Source: Pseudonocardia alni
Lineage (GTDB): Bacteria; Actinomycetota; Actinomycetes; Mycobacteriales; Pseudonocardiaceae
Assembly (NCBI RefSeq): GCF_002813375.1
Contig: NZ_PHUJ01000003.1
Span: 1,674,001 to 1,738,000 of the forward strand
Direction: 5' to 3'
DNA length: 64,000 nt
This document shows positions 36,583 through 45,153 of the stretch, piece by piece (the stretch's first letter is position 1; the number at the start of each line of letters is the position of its first letter). The notes below the pieces were generated by a model. The model saw nothing but the letters and a program-made list of their open reading frames with translations, did no database searches and had not been told where the DNA came from. The position numbers were made by a program, and so were the translations under genes.

Positions 36583-37454
36583 ATCCGCTGCTGGTGCGGG
36601 CCGCGATCGGACTGCTCCGCCACGCGCCCGGTGGACCACGGTCGCGGGTCGCGCCCGCCGGGACCCGCACGCTGAGCGCGCCCACCCGGCACGGTGCGGC
36701 TCCGGTGACGGTGTACCCCGGCGGGGACGGGAGCCCGGTGCACGTCAACCTGCACGGTGGCGGCTACGTCCTGCCCGGCCGTCACCAGGACCAGGAATGG
36801 TGCCGGACACTCGCCGCGACCGGAGTGACCGTGCTGGACGTCGAGTACGTCCTCGCTCCCGAGCATCCGTTCCCGGCTGCGGTCGAGCAGACGCTCGACG
36901 TCCTGGCCTGGGCCGCAGCCCCGGAGACGGCGCACGGCGGCGACGGAGGCCGCCTGACGGTCGGCGGACAGAGCGCGGGCGGCGGTCTGGCCGCCGCGGC
37001 CGCACGCCACGTCCTCGCCACGGGCCGCGGACCCCGGATCGCACTGCAGGTGCTGCACTACCCGCCCCTCGACCTCGCCGGCGAGCCCGGGACGAAGCGG
37101 GCGCGGACCGCGAAGCCCCTCATCGGACCGCGGATCTCCCGGCTGTTCAACGCCGCCTACCTCCCGGCGCCGGAGGCGGCCCGCAACCCGCTGGCCTCCC
37201 CGGCCGCTCCGGGCGACGACGCCGACCTCACCGGAATCACGCCGGCCGTCGTCGTCACCGCCGAGCTGGACACACTGCGCGACGAGGCCGTCCGGTACGC
37301 GAACCGTCTCCGGGCGGCCGGTGCGCTGGTCGAACACATCGACGTCCCCGGCGCCGACCACGCCTACGACCTGCGCGGTGGCCCTCCGGGCGTCGTGGCG
37401 GACGTCCGGGCCCGGCTGGCAGCGCACATCCGGGGGGCGCACCAGGGCGCCTAG
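36579..37454 (+). CDS. Alpha/beta hydrolase (HSL-type esterase)
   Basis: A 291-residue hormone-sensitive-lipase-type esterase. It has [11 protein letters not shown] (oxyanion HGGG), [20 protein letters not shown], the nucleophile in [14 protein letters not shown], Asp in [13 protein letters not shown] and His in [10 protein letters not shown]. The GTG start overlaps the padC stop by 4 nt, so translation is coupled. It could release hydroxycinnamic acid from esters for padC (inference from context); generic carboxylesterase is the safe call. Confidence 0.85.
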   Translation: MNPLLVRAAIGLLRHAPGGPRSRVAPAGTRTLSAPTRHGAAPVTVYPGGDGSPVHVNLHGGGYVLPGRHQDQEWCRTLAATGVTVLDVEYVLAPEHPFPAAVEQTLDVLAWAAAPETAHGGDGGRLTVGGQSAGGGLAAAAARHVLATGRGPRIALQVLHYPPLDLAGEPGTKRARTAKPLIGPRISRLFNAAYLPAPEAARNPLASPAAPGDDADLTGITPAVVVTAELDTLRDEAVRYANRLRAAGALVEHIDVPGADHAYDLRGGPPGVVADVRARLAAHIRGAHQGA

Positions 37455-37463
37455 GCTCGTCCC

Positions 37464-37907
37464 ATGATGGAGGACGCGGTCCTGTTCCGGGACGTGGTGG
37501 CCGACCTCATCGACGGACGGGCGAACCGGGACACCGCGGTGGCCCGGTTCGCCGCGCCGTTCCGGGCCCACCGGGACGGCCCGGCAGACCGTCTGGAGGA
37601 GCTGGCCTGGGCCGGGTTCGGCGAGGTCGCCGCCGCGGCCCGCACCGTCGCCGTCCACGACGCCCTCGTCGCGCTGCTCACCGGGGTCCGTGATCTCGGC
37701 CCCCTGACCGGTGCCGACGACGCCGTGCGCACCGTGTGGACGCGACGACTGTTCACCGACCTGCCGTGCCTGGGGCCGCAGCTGCGCGAGTCCCTGGACG
37801 TGTACCCGGACGACTGCCCGGCGCTGTTCGCCTTCGCCCGACGGTTGACCCGGGCCGGGCTCGGCGACTTCTCCGCATGGGAGTCGTGGGAGCCGAATCG
37901 CCCCTGA
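37464..37907 (+). CDS. Uncharacterised small protein
   Basis: A 147-residue cytosolic, helical protein (MMEDAVLFRDVVADLIDGRA, then EELAWAGFGEVAAAARTVAV and a Cys-containing TDLPCLGPQ). No family recognised. It starts 9 nt after the esterase stop and may belong to that operon; a 92-nt gap separates it from ppa. Confidence 0.55.
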   Translation: MMEDAVLFRDVVADLIDGRANRDTAVARFAAPFRAHRDGPADRLEELAWAGFGEVAAAARTVAVHDALVALLTGVRDLGPLTGADDAVRTVWTRRLFTDLPCLGPQLRESLDVYPDDCPALFAFARRLTRAGLGDFSAWESWEPNRP

Positions 37908-37999
37908 CCCGGCCGTCCGGCGCGCCGGGACGTGCATCGGGGCGGCCGACCGTGTACTGACTGGACCTGCCGTTCCGCTGCCGCGTCGAGGAGGACCCT

Positions 38000-38491
38000 G
38001 TGGAGTTCGACATGCTGGTCGAGGTGCCGAAGGGCAGCCGCAACAAGTACGAGGTGGACCACGAGTCCGGGCGCATCCGGCTCGACCGGACACTGTTCAC
38101 CGCGACCCAGTACCCGGGCGACTACGGCTTCGTCGAGGACACCCTCGGGGAGGACGGCGACCCGCTCGACGCCCTGCTCGTCACCACCGGCGAGCCGCTG
38201 TTCCCCGGCGTCCTCGTGCTCGTGCGCACCATCGGCATGTTCCGGATGACCGACGAGGCGGGCGGCGACGACAAGCTGCTCTGCGTCCCGGCCCACGACC
38301 CCCGTCTGGAGAACCTGCGCGACATCCACCACCTGCCCGAGTTCCACCGCCGGGAGATCCAGCACTTCTTCGAGATCTACAAGGACCTGGAGCCGGGCAA
38401 GAGCGTCGAGGGCGCCGACTGGGCGAACCGGGCGGCGGCCGAGGCGGAGCTGGAGGCGTCGCGGAAGCGGTTCCGGGATACGCCGCACTGA
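38000..38491 (+). CDS. ppa: Inorganic pyrophosphatase (family I)
   Basis: A 163-residue family I soluble pyrophosphatase starting at GTG. It has [40 protein letters not shown], and the metal-binding [10 protein letters not shown], followed by [12 protein letters not shown] with further Asp ligands and [14 protein letters not shown]. It hydrolyses pyrophosphate to drive biosynthesis. Preceded by GAGGA. This is a housekeeping gene and suggests the region is core chromosome. A hairpin terminator follows. Confidence 0.95.
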   Translation: MEFDMLVEVPKGSRNKYEVDHESGRIRLDRTLFTATQYPGDYGFVEDTLGEDGDPLDALLVTTGEPLFPGVLVLVRTIGMFRMTDEAGGDDKLLCVPAHDPRLENLRDIHHLPEFHRREIQHFFEIYKDLEPGKSVEGADWANRAAAEAELEASRKRFRDTPH

Positions 38492-38502
38492 GCACTCCGG
38501 GA

Positions 38503-38525
38503 CGGGCGGCCCCGGTGACCGCCCG
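38503..38525. terminator. Hairpin between ppa and MmpS-like gene
   Basis: CGGGCGG, a 9-nt loop and CCGCCCG, located between the convergent ppa and MmpS-like stops. No T-tract; probably bidirectional. Confidence 0.6.
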
Positions 38526-38528
38526 CCG

Positions 38529-39794
38529 TCAGCGGCGTCCGTTGCAGGAGACCGCGGAGTAGTCGCCGTCGGCCGACTCCTCGGAGATCACGGCGCCGTC
38601 GACGAGGATCCGGCAGGAGAGCTCACCGGACCCGCCTGCGGCGGTGACCGAGTAGTCGGTGGGCTCGCCGGCGGCCGGGGCGGTGCGCTCCCACGGCAGA
38701 TCCGTGCCGGAGACCTGGGCGACCGAGGTGCCGCGGCCGAACGTGATCGTGACCCCCGAGCCGGACCCGGTGACCTCGTAGGTGATCTGGGCCGCCGCGG
38801 GTGCCGTGGGTGCCGTGGGTGCCGCGGACACCTCGGTGGCCGGGACGACGCCGGGCTGGCCGCCACCGGTCGACGCACCGAACGCGACCGAGCCCTCGCG
38901 CCACGCCGCCGGGGTCTCGTCCCCGGTGCCACCGAACACCGCGAGACCGATCGGCACGGCCGCGGCAGCCGCCGCGGCGACGCCGACGACCCACGGCCAT
39001 CGGCGTCGACGGGGGTCCTCCTGCGCGGCGCGGCGGCGCCCACGGCGCGGCGGGTCCTCGACGACGTCGTCGGGACCGGGGGCCGGGTCGGGTTCCGCTC
39101 CGTCCCCGTCGGGAGCGAGGTCGAGGTCGAGGTCGCGCGGGTCGTACCCGAGATCGTGCGGGTCCACCGGCCGGGCCCGGCCGTCGCGGGGGTCGGGGCC
39201 CGGTCCGGCCTCCGGGCCGTCCCACGGGGCGGTGGTGTCGCCGGGTCCGGCGACCGCGAACCCGTCCACGCCGTACGGCCCGGCGTCGCGGTCCTCGGCC
39301 CGACGCCGTCCGCCGTGCCGGGGACGACCGCCGTGGTCGTACCCGGGCGGCGACGCGACCGCCGGCGGCCGGCGCACCGGGAGCGGCCGGGGCGGAGTCG
39401 TCGCGCTCGGGCGCGGCTCCCCGGCATACGGACCCCCGGGGTGCCGATCGGTCGAGAGCGCGTCCGGTCCGGGAGTCTCCGGAACGCGGCGACGCCCGCG
39501 CCGGGAGCCGTGGTCGGCCCGGTCCGCTCCTGGCCGGGCCAGATCGTCACGCTCCGTGATCGACCGGGGACGGCCACGGGGCGCGGCCGGCCGGGGCTCG
39601 GGCTCCCGGGCGGACGGGAAGACGATCCCGGCGACGAGGTCCTCGGGTGAGAGGTCCCGGGCCGACGCCTCGACGACGTCGTCCGACCGGTCCATCACCT
39701 CGACCGATCGGCGACGTCCACGTCGGGGCGCCGGGGACGACTCGTCCCCGAGCACCCAGCGACCCGAGTCCGGGTCCCATCTCGGTCCTGGCAC
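38529..39794 (-). CDS. Membrane-anchored protein with long disordered N-terminus and MmpS-like C-terminal domain
   Basis: A 421-residue protein. Residues 1-270 are Pro/Asp/Arg/Gly-rich and disordered, with a run of basic patches before one transmembrane segment (WVVGVAAAAAAAVPIGLAVF). Outside is a domain of about 90 residues: ITYEVTGSGSGVTITFG, then VAQVSGTDLPWERTAPA and SCRILVDGAVISEESADG, ending in Cys-Asn. This matches the MmpS beta-sandwich, which in mycobacteria assists MmpL transporters. No mmpL gene is adjacent. Convergent with ppa. Confidence 0.78.
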   Translation of the reverse strand: MPGPRWDPDSGRWVLGDESSPAPRRGRRRSVEVMDRSDDVVEASARDLSPEDLVAGIVFPSAREPEPRPAAPRGRPRSITERDDLARPGADRADHGSRRGRRRVPETPGPDALSTDRHPGGPYAGEPRPSATTPPRPLPVRRPPAVASPPGYDHGGRPRHGGRRRAEDRDAGPYGVDGFAVAGPGDTTAPWDGPEAGPGPDPRDGRARPVDPHDLGYDPRDLDLDLAPDGDGAEPDPAPGPDDVVEDPPRRGRRRAAQEDPRRRRWPWVVGVAAAAAAAVPIGLAVFGGTGDETPAAWREGSVAFGASTGGGQPGVVPATEVSAAPTAPTAPAAAQITYEVTGSGSGVTITFGRGTSVAQVSGTDLPWERTAPAAGEPTDYSVTAAGGSGELSCRILVDGAVISEESADGDYSAVSCNGRR

Positions 39795-39962
39795 GACGCC
39801 CCCCTTTGGTAGCCGTGCCGGTTCAACGATTCGGACGCGCGCCGGTTACGGAGCGCGGTCACGGTCACAGAGCGGGGGCCCCGTTCGGCCCTTCCGCCGC
39901 CCCGTTCGGACGCGCCGGACCCCCCGCTGGCACCGGGCCCGGTCCGGACGAGAGTGGGCACC

Positions 39963-40460
39963 ATGTCGATCGACCCGCAGTTCCTCCTGGGCCGCCGTAC
40001 CAGCGCCGACCTCGCCGACGACCTCGGCGACGCCGTCCACTCCTGCGACGTCCAGTTCCGCTCCTTCGGCGCACACTCCCGCTTCGGCGGTCCCGTGCGG
40101 ACCGTGCGGTGCGAGAACGACCACGCCCTGCTCCGCGCCACGCTCGACGGCCCCGGTGACGGGGCGGTCCTGGTCGTCGACGGCGGCGGTTCGACCCACT
40201 GCGCGCTCATCGGCGATGTCATCGCCGGCCTGGCGGTGGCCAACGGCTGGGCCGGGATCGTCGTCAACGGGGTCGTCCGCGACAGCGTGGCACTCGCCGC
40301 GCTCCCCCTCGGCCTCAAGGCGCTGGGCACGAATCCCCGCAGGAGCAGCAGGACCGGGGCCGGGGAGGTCGACGGCACCGTGACGTTCGGCGGGGTCGAC
40401 TTCACCCCGGGCGGGATCCTCTACTCCGACGAGGACGGGATCGTCGTCGTCGCGCGGTGA
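39963..40460 (+). CDS. rraA: RraA family protein (RNase E regulator / HMG aldolase-like)
   Basis: A 165-residue RraA-family protein: [20 protein letters not shown], then [20 protein letters not shown], then [29 protein letters not shown] and [17 protein letters not shown]. The family includes RNase E inhibitors and 4-hydroxy-4-methyl-2-oxoglutarate aldolases, which share the G...RD metal site (GVVRDSVAL). Size and the short C-terminus fit RraA. A hairpin follows immediately after the stop. Confidence 0.88.
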   Translation: MSIDPQFLLGRRTSADLADDLGDAVHSCDVQFRSFGAHSRFGGPVRTVRCENDHALLRATLDGPGDGAVLVVDGGGSTHCALIGDVIAGLAVANGWAGIVVNGVVRDSVALAALPLGLKALGTNPRRSSRTGAGEVDGTVTFGGVDFTPGGILYSDEDGIVVVAR

Positions 40461-40481
40461 GGTGCCGGCTGTCCCGGCACC
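40461..40481 (+). terminator. Hairpin after rraA
   Basis: GGTGCCGG-CTGTC-CCGGCACC, an 8-bp stem with a 5-nt loop starting at the base after the rraA stop. No T-tract, but size and place fit an actinobacterial terminator. Confidence 0.65.
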
Positions 40482-40506
40482 GGCCGCCGACATCATCAGA
40501 GTTAAT

Positions 40507-40522
40507 GAGACTTCGCAGTCTC
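40507..40522. promoter_or_regulatory. Small hairpin in the rraA/membrane protein gap
   Basis: GAGACT-TCGC-AGTCTC, a 6-bp stem with a tight TCGC loop after GTTAAT. It lies between the rraA terminator and the next gene. Role unknown; it may be a leader structure or a second terminator. Confidence 0.35.
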
Positions 40523-40608
40523 GTGCGGAATCACGGCCCGGCGCCCGCCAAGATCGGCCTTGCGACGCCCCCAGGCGCCGCATGAGGCGCGGCGGTGAGG
40601 CGAATGCA

Positions 40609-41553
40609 GTGACGATGCACCCTCGGGAACGAGCATGGTGGTCAGAGGACATTCCTGAGCGGGAGACGGTCCCCTTCTTCCCCTCTATCGCGCATTTCCG
40701 CACCCCCGGGAACCAGCGCGGTTGGTTCGTGGTGGCGGATCCGACGCTCGGTCTCGGCGTACGGTCCGACGGAACGGCCACTCTTCCCCCGTATCGGACC
40801 GGCGTCGCGGAACGGGCCGCGGTGGCTCTCGGATGGATCGCACTAATCGGTGTCGTCCTGGTGATGATCACAGGGACGGGACCGGGTCCGTTCCTCTTCG
40901 GCGTGGTCGTCCTCCTGATCGCAGTGCCGTTGCTGATGCGCCCCAGCATTCGCGCAATCCACCGGATAGCCGACCAGCGCGCCCTCGCACAAACCAGACG
41001 GCTACGTGAGCCGCGGTCGTATGTCGTGACACCCGACGACGCCGCGGCGTGGCGGCTGTGCGTCCTTGCCGGGAAGATCGCGGTGACCACGCCGTGGCAG
41101 GACCGGACGATCGACACCGCCCGACAGCTGCCTGTCCTGCTCTGGTCGGGCGCCGGACGCTGCCTCACAGTGGATCGGCGGCGTCGCGATGCCGAGGCCG
41201 CACTGGGACACGAGGCGTTGCAGGACATCGCCAGAACGACGCTGGCCGATCTCGCGGACGAGACACGGCGCCTCGACGCCGTCGAAGGCCACCTGACCGA
41301 GGTCCTCGACGCATCAGCGCGGCTGACGCAGCACCGGGAGCGGATGGCTGCGGAGGACGCTATCGAGAAGAGCCGCCGGGCGGAGGAGCGACGGTTGCGG
41401 CAGAAGTTGCTCCACGACGCCCCGACCGGCCGCGACCCGGGAGCAGACGACGAGGTGGACCGCACCGCCGGTCTCTCCGCCGAGGTCACCGCGGTGGCGG
41501 ATCTCCTCACCGCTTCCGAGATCGCTCTGCGCCGTACCTCCACTCGCGACTGA
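40609..41553 (+). CDS. Uncharacterised membrane protein with coiled C-terminal half
   Basis: A protein of about 314 residues. Two adjacent hydrophobic segments lie at about residues 69-110 (ERAAVALGWIALIGVVLVMI, then FLFGVVVLLIAVPLLM). The N-terminal part is soluble, and the C-terminal 180 residues are charged helices with a probable coiled coil (RAEERRLRQKLLHDAP, EDAIEKSRRAE). No family recognised. I chose GTG 40609 after GAGG; ATG 40582 and 40615 are alternatives. Codon use looks less GC-biased than that of its neighbours, consistent with acquired DNA. Confidence 0.6.
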   Translation: MTMHPRERAWWSEDIPERETVPFFPSIAHFRTPGNQRGWFVVADPTLGLGVRSDGTATLPPYRTGVAERAAVALGWIALIGVVLVMITGTGPGPFLFGVVVLLIAVPLLMRPSIRAIHRIADQRALAQTRRLREPRSYVVTPDDAAAWRLCVLAGKIAVTTPWQDRTIDTARQLPVLLWSGAGRCLTVDRRRRDAEAALGHEALQDIARTTLADLADETRRLDAVEGHLTEVLDASARLTQHRERMAAEDAIEKSRRAEERRLRQKLLHDAPTGRDPGADDEVDRTAGLSAEVTAVADLLTASEIALRRTSTRD

Positions 41554-41760
41554 GGTGTTCCGCCCAGGTCCCGACGCGCCGAGCCAGTGGCCTGTGCCCG
41601 TGACCACCGCTGGGCTACCGCCGGAAGGTCCCGTCCGATCTACTACGCGCATGGTGAGGTGGGACGCCGTCGAGGCGCACCGGGCCCGGATCGCGGGGAC
41701 AAACCGTGGCAGCAACGGAGCCACGGGCGCGAGAGCGCGGCATGCGCGCCGGACGACGGC

Positions 41761-41778
41761 GTAGGCGTAGGCGTAGGC
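41761..41778. repeat. Short GTAGGC tandem repeat
   Basis: Three perfect copies of the hexanucleotide GTAGGC, at the 5' edge of the broken SDR gene. This could mark a slippage or recombination junction. Confidence 0.7.
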
Positions 41779-42315
41779 GTGGTCGAGCGCCCCGGTCCGC
41801 AGCTGCCACCGGTCGCCCAGGCGGTGCTGCCCCATCTCCGCGCCCGCGGAGCGGGACACATCATCCAGATCTCCACGACCGGCGCGGTGGGTGCCATGCC
41901 GACCCTCGGCCTCTACAACGCGGGCGAGTGGGGGCTGGAGGGCTTCTCGCAGGCGCTCGCCGGTGAGGTGGCCCGGTTCGGTGTCCGCGTCTCCGTGGCC
42001 CAGCTCGGCGGGTTCGACACGGACTGGGCCGGCGCGGGGATGCACTTCGCGACCCCGTCCGCCGTCTACGACGACCTGCGGCGCGAGCTCTTCGGGACGG
42101 CCGAGGTGCCGTGGCGGGCCGAGGGGCCGCTCGGGGCGCCCGTCGCGGAGGCGGTCGACGCCCTGCGCCGGCACGTCCAGGCGCCCGACGGCCCGTTCCG
42201 GCTCCTGGTCGGGGCGGACGCCCCCGGCCAGGTCACCGCGGCGCTGCGGGTCCGGTGCGAGGACTACGCCGAGGACGACCGCGTCGTCTGGCCGGCTCCG
42301 GCCGCCACGCCCTGA
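41779..42315 (+). pseudogene. Truncated short-chain dehydrogenase relic
   Basis: This open segment matches the second two-thirds of SDR oxidoreductases: AVLPHLRARGAGHIIQISTT, then LGLYNAGEWGLEGFSQALAG and EVARFGVRVSVAQLGGFDTD. The N-terminal Rossmann part with TGxxxGxG (about 90 residues) is missing, and the catalytic YxxxK reads YNAGE, so the lysine is lost. Upstream 41554-41760 holds nothing I recognise. It is a non-functional relic. Confidence 0.7.
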
Positions 42316-42559
42316 CCCACCGGGGCGGGCCTCCTGCCGGTCGTCGACAAATCGTCCGGCCGGGACCTGCTCGCCCGGTGGATCCCGCACGGCGGTCCCG
42401 CCGGGATGCGGGGCCTGCACCCGCACCCGGTGGTCGGGACCTGGCCGGACGACTATCGCTGGCATAGCCAGCTGCGCATCGTCGGGCGGCGCTCTGCCGC
42501 GCAGACTCGGGGCACACCGCGCCAGCGGGTGGAGAGCCGAGGGTAGAGAAGAGGCAACG
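42316..42559 (+). other. Intergenic region upstream of the P450 operon
   Basis: No recognisable gene. It contains a perfect 6-3-6 dyad GCTGGC-ATA-GCCAGC at 42458-42472, about 88 nt before the P450 start, which could be an operator (the LysR regulator of this cluster is a candidate). GAAGAGG lies just before the P450 GTG. Confidence 0.5.
42458..42472. promoter_or_regulatory. Inverted repeat upstream of P450 operon
   Basis: GCTGGC-ATA-GCCAGC is a perfect 15-bp dyad upstream of the P450-MHS-SDR-ubiD-ubiX operon. It falls where a regulator would bind. LysR proteins often use T-N11-A dyads; this one is GC-rich and only partly fits, so the regulator is uncertain. Confidence 0.45.
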
Positions 42560-43741
42560 GTGCCCGACAACAGTCCGCGCGAGGTCCTCCCGCACTTCGA
42601 TCCGCACGATCCCGGTCTGTCTCCCGAGCGCGCCTACGCGACCTACGCGCAGCTGCGCCGACATTGCCCGGTCTCGCACGGCGAGCGCCACGGCGGCTAC
42701 TGGTCGATCGCGCGGTACGCCGACGTCCGCGACGCCGCTACCGACCACACGACCTATTCCTCGACCGGCGGCGTCTACCTGCCCCCGGTGTCCGGGAGCC
42801 GGTTCCCCCCGATCGACCACGACCCGCCCGAACACGCCGGGTTCCGCGAGCTCATCGCGCCGCTGACGAGCGGCGCCGCAGCGAAGACGATGGAACCGGC
42901 GGTCCGCGCCATCGCCGAACGCCTCGTCGACGGGTTCACCGGACGGGGCCGCGCCGAGCTCGCTGCCGAGCTCGCCACTCCGCTACCGCTGGAGGTCATC
43001 ACCCGGCTCTATGACCTGGGTCCAGAGGACACAGAGGAGATCCGCGGCTACTCCGAGGAGTTCCTGACCCACGCCTCCGGCTCCCGCGGCCCAGAGATCA
43101 TCGACCGGGTGTGCCGGTACTGGGTCGGTCTGTTCGCCGACCGGCGCGAGAACCCACGCGAGGACTTCCTCACCGGACTCGTCGAGGCCAACCGCGAACT
43201 CGGGGCGACCGACGACGAGCTCGCCAACATGATGTTCATCCTGACCTACGCCGGGCACGACTCCACGGCGCTCGGTCTGGGCAACACGCTGTTGTACCTG
43301 GCCGAGCATCCGGATGTGCAGCAGCGGCTGCTCGACGAGCCGAAGCTGATCCCTTCCATGATCGACGAGATGCTGCGCCACGAGACCCCGCTGCACTGGT
43401 TCCCGCGACAGCTCACGGCCGACACCTGCCTGCACGGTCAGCAGATGAAGGCGGGTGAACGAGTGCTGCTGCTGTTCGCCTCGGCCAACCGCGATCCCGA
43501 GGTCTTCGACCGCGCCGACGAGATCGTCATCGACCGGCGGCCGAACCGGCACCTCGCGTTCGGCGCCGGGATCCACACCTGCCCCGGGATGGCCCTGGCC
43601 AAGCTCGAGATCCGCACGGCGGTCCAGGTCGTGCTGGAGCGCATCCCCGGGTTCCGGGTGGACGGCGACGTCGAGCGGACCGACCCGCTCGAGGGCGGAG
43701 GGCGTCACCTCGGCGTCCGGCGGCTGCCGGTGACCTGGTGA
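42560..43741 (+). CDS. Cytochrome P450
   Basis: A 393-residue soluble bacterial P450. I-helix TYAGHDSTALGLGN near residue 232 has the oxygen-activating AGxDST. K-helix IDEMLRHETP supplies ExxR. The heme loop AFGAGIHTCPGMALAKLE has the Cys ligand near 341. HDPPEHAGFRELIAP is the usual C-helix. Start is GTG 42560 with GAAGAGG. It is the first gene of a five-gene overlapping operon with an importer, an SDR, UbiD and UbiX, so it probably hydroxylates or oxidises the operon substrate, such as an aromatic or furan acid or its alkyl group. A redox partner is not in the operon. Confidence 0.92.
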   Translation: MPDNSPREVLPHFDPHDPGLSPERAYATYAQLRRHCPVSHGERHGGYWSIARYADVRDAATDHTTYSSTGGVYLPPVSGSRFPPIDHDPPEHAGFRELIAPLTSGAAAKTMEPAVRAIAERLVDGFTGRGRAELAAELATPLPLEVITRLYDLGPEDTEEIRGYSEEFLTHASGSRGPEIIDRVCRYWVGLFADRRENPREDFLTGLVEANRELGATDDELANMMFILTYAGHDSTALGLGNTLLYLAEHPDVQQRLLDEPKLIPSMIDEMLRHETPLHWFPRQLTADTCLHGQQMKAGERVLLLFASANRDPEVFDRADEIVIDRRPNRHLAFGAGIHTCPGMALAKLEIRTAVQVVLERIPGFRVDGDVERTDPLEGGGRHLGVRRLPVTW

Positions 43742-45153
43742 GCGCCGCCGTGCCCGGCCCGGCCCCGGCCCCCGCGCCGACGACCCGTCAGATGGTCACC
43801 GCGGGCACCGCGTCCACGGTCGGTTTCGCGTTCGATCTGTTCGACCTGTTCATCCTGCTCTACGTGGCCTCCACGGTGGGCCCCCTGTTCTTCCCCACCG
43901 ACAGCCCCACACTCACGCTCGCGGCCACGTTCGCCTCGTTCGGGGTGAGCCTGGTGATGCGCCCGCTGGGCGGCGCGGTGTTCGGCCGCTACGCCGACCG
44001 GCACGGCCGCAAGCAGACCATGCTGGTCACCGTGGGCGGCGTCGGTCTGGCCACCGCCCTGATGGGAACGCTGCCGACCTACGCCGCGATCGGTGTCGCC
44101 GCACCGCTGGTGTTCGTCGCGCTCCGTCTGGTGCAGGGCCTGCTCGTCGGCGGCGTCGTCGCCTCGACCCACACCCTCGGCACCGAGACGGTGCCCCAGC
44201 GCTGGCGCGGCCTGGTCTCCGGACTGGTCGCCGGCGGCGGGCCCGGGCTCGGCGCCGTGATCGCGTCGGTGGTGTTCCTGGCCGTGTCCTCGGCGTTCCC
44301 CGGACCCGCGTTCGACGCGTGGGGCTGGCGGGTCATGTTCTTCACCGGCCTGGTGGCCTCGCTGGCGAGCCTCGCGTTCTTCCGGCTGCTCGAGGAGTCC
44401 CCGGTGTGGTCCGCCGCGCGGGCGCGGGCCGCCGGTGCGGTGCCGGAGCCGCCGGCCAGGGCCCGGGACCTGCCGACCGCGGTACGGCCGCGGACGCTGG
44501 TCGCGGCCGCCGCGCTGGTGACCGGCGCGGGCGCGCAGTACTACCTCACCTCGGGCTACCTGCCCACGTTCCTGGACGAGATCAACCAGCTTCCGGCGGG
44601 CGCGCGTGGGCTGCTGCTGGTCTGGACGAGCCTGGCCATCCTGCCGATCGCGTTGCTGGCCGGGCACGCCTCAGAACGGTTCGGCCGTCGCCCGGTGTTC
44701 CTGGCCACCGGCATCGTGAACCTGGTGGCACTGCCGCTGCTCGCGCTGGCCATGGGTGGGCTGGGGCCGGAGGACACCGGGGCGCTGCTCGGCTACGGCC
44801 TGATGATCACGATGCTGGCCAACGCCCCCATCGCCGCGGTGCCGATCTTCCTGAACGAGCTGTTCCCGACCCGGTTGCGTGCGACCGCGACCGCTTTGAT
44901 CTGGAACGGCGGGTTCGCCATCGGCGGGCTGACCACCACGTTCGTCAGCCTGGCCAGCCCGACCGTGCCGGACATCCCCAGCCGGCTGGCGCTGTTCCTG
45001 GCCGTGGTCGTCGCGCTGTTCCTGCTCGGGGCGGCGTTCGTCCCCGAGACGCGCGGCGCGCTCGACCGGGAGGACCCACGCGACGCCGTTCCCAGTCCGT
45101 CACCCACCGCCACGGCCGACCGGCCGGAGCCCCTCCCGGGAGGATCACAATGA
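43738..45153 (+). CDS. MHS/AAHS-type MFS aromatic acid importer
   Basis: A 471-residue MFS transporter starting at a GTG overlapping the P450 stop. It has TVGFAFDLFDLFILLYVAST in TM1 with the conserved Asp, GRYADRHGRKQTML, RLVQGLLVGGVVASTHTL and FRLLEESPVW after TM6; the end is a Pro/Ser tail. These are hallmarks of the metabolite:H+ symporters for organic and aromatic acids. It likely imports the acid degraded by the operon. Confidence 0.87.
   Translation: MSAAVPGPAPAPAPTTRQMVTAGTASTVGFAFDLFDLFILLYVASTVGPLFFPTDSPTLTLAATFASFGVSLVMRPLGGAVFGRYADRHGRKQTMLVTVGGVGLATALMGTLPTYAAIGVAAPLVFVALRLVQGLLVGGVVASTHTLGTETVPQRWRGLVSGLVAGGGPGLGAVIASVVFLAVSSAFPGPAFDAWGWRVMFFTGLVASLASLAFFRLLEESPVWSAARARAAGAVPEPPARARDLPTAVRPRTLVAAAALVTGAGAQYYLTSGYLPTFLDEINQLPAGARGLLLVWTSLAILPIALLAGHASERFGRRPVFLATGIVNLVALPLLALAMGGLGPEDTGALLGYGLMITMLANAPIAAVPIFLNELFPTRLRATATALIWNGGFAIGGLTTTFVSLASPTVPDIPSRLALFLAVVVALFLLGAAFVPETRGALDREDPRDAVPSPSPTATADRPEPLPGGSQ

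Noticed and set aside
41761-41778. CRISPR array start
   Set aside because: Only three 6-nt units without spacers; no cas genes in the window.
42345-42546. Possible small gene before the P450
   Set aside because: The open segment reads PVVDKSSGRDLLARWIPHGG and so on, without a good start, ribosome binding site or recognised family; it is more likely leader DNA.
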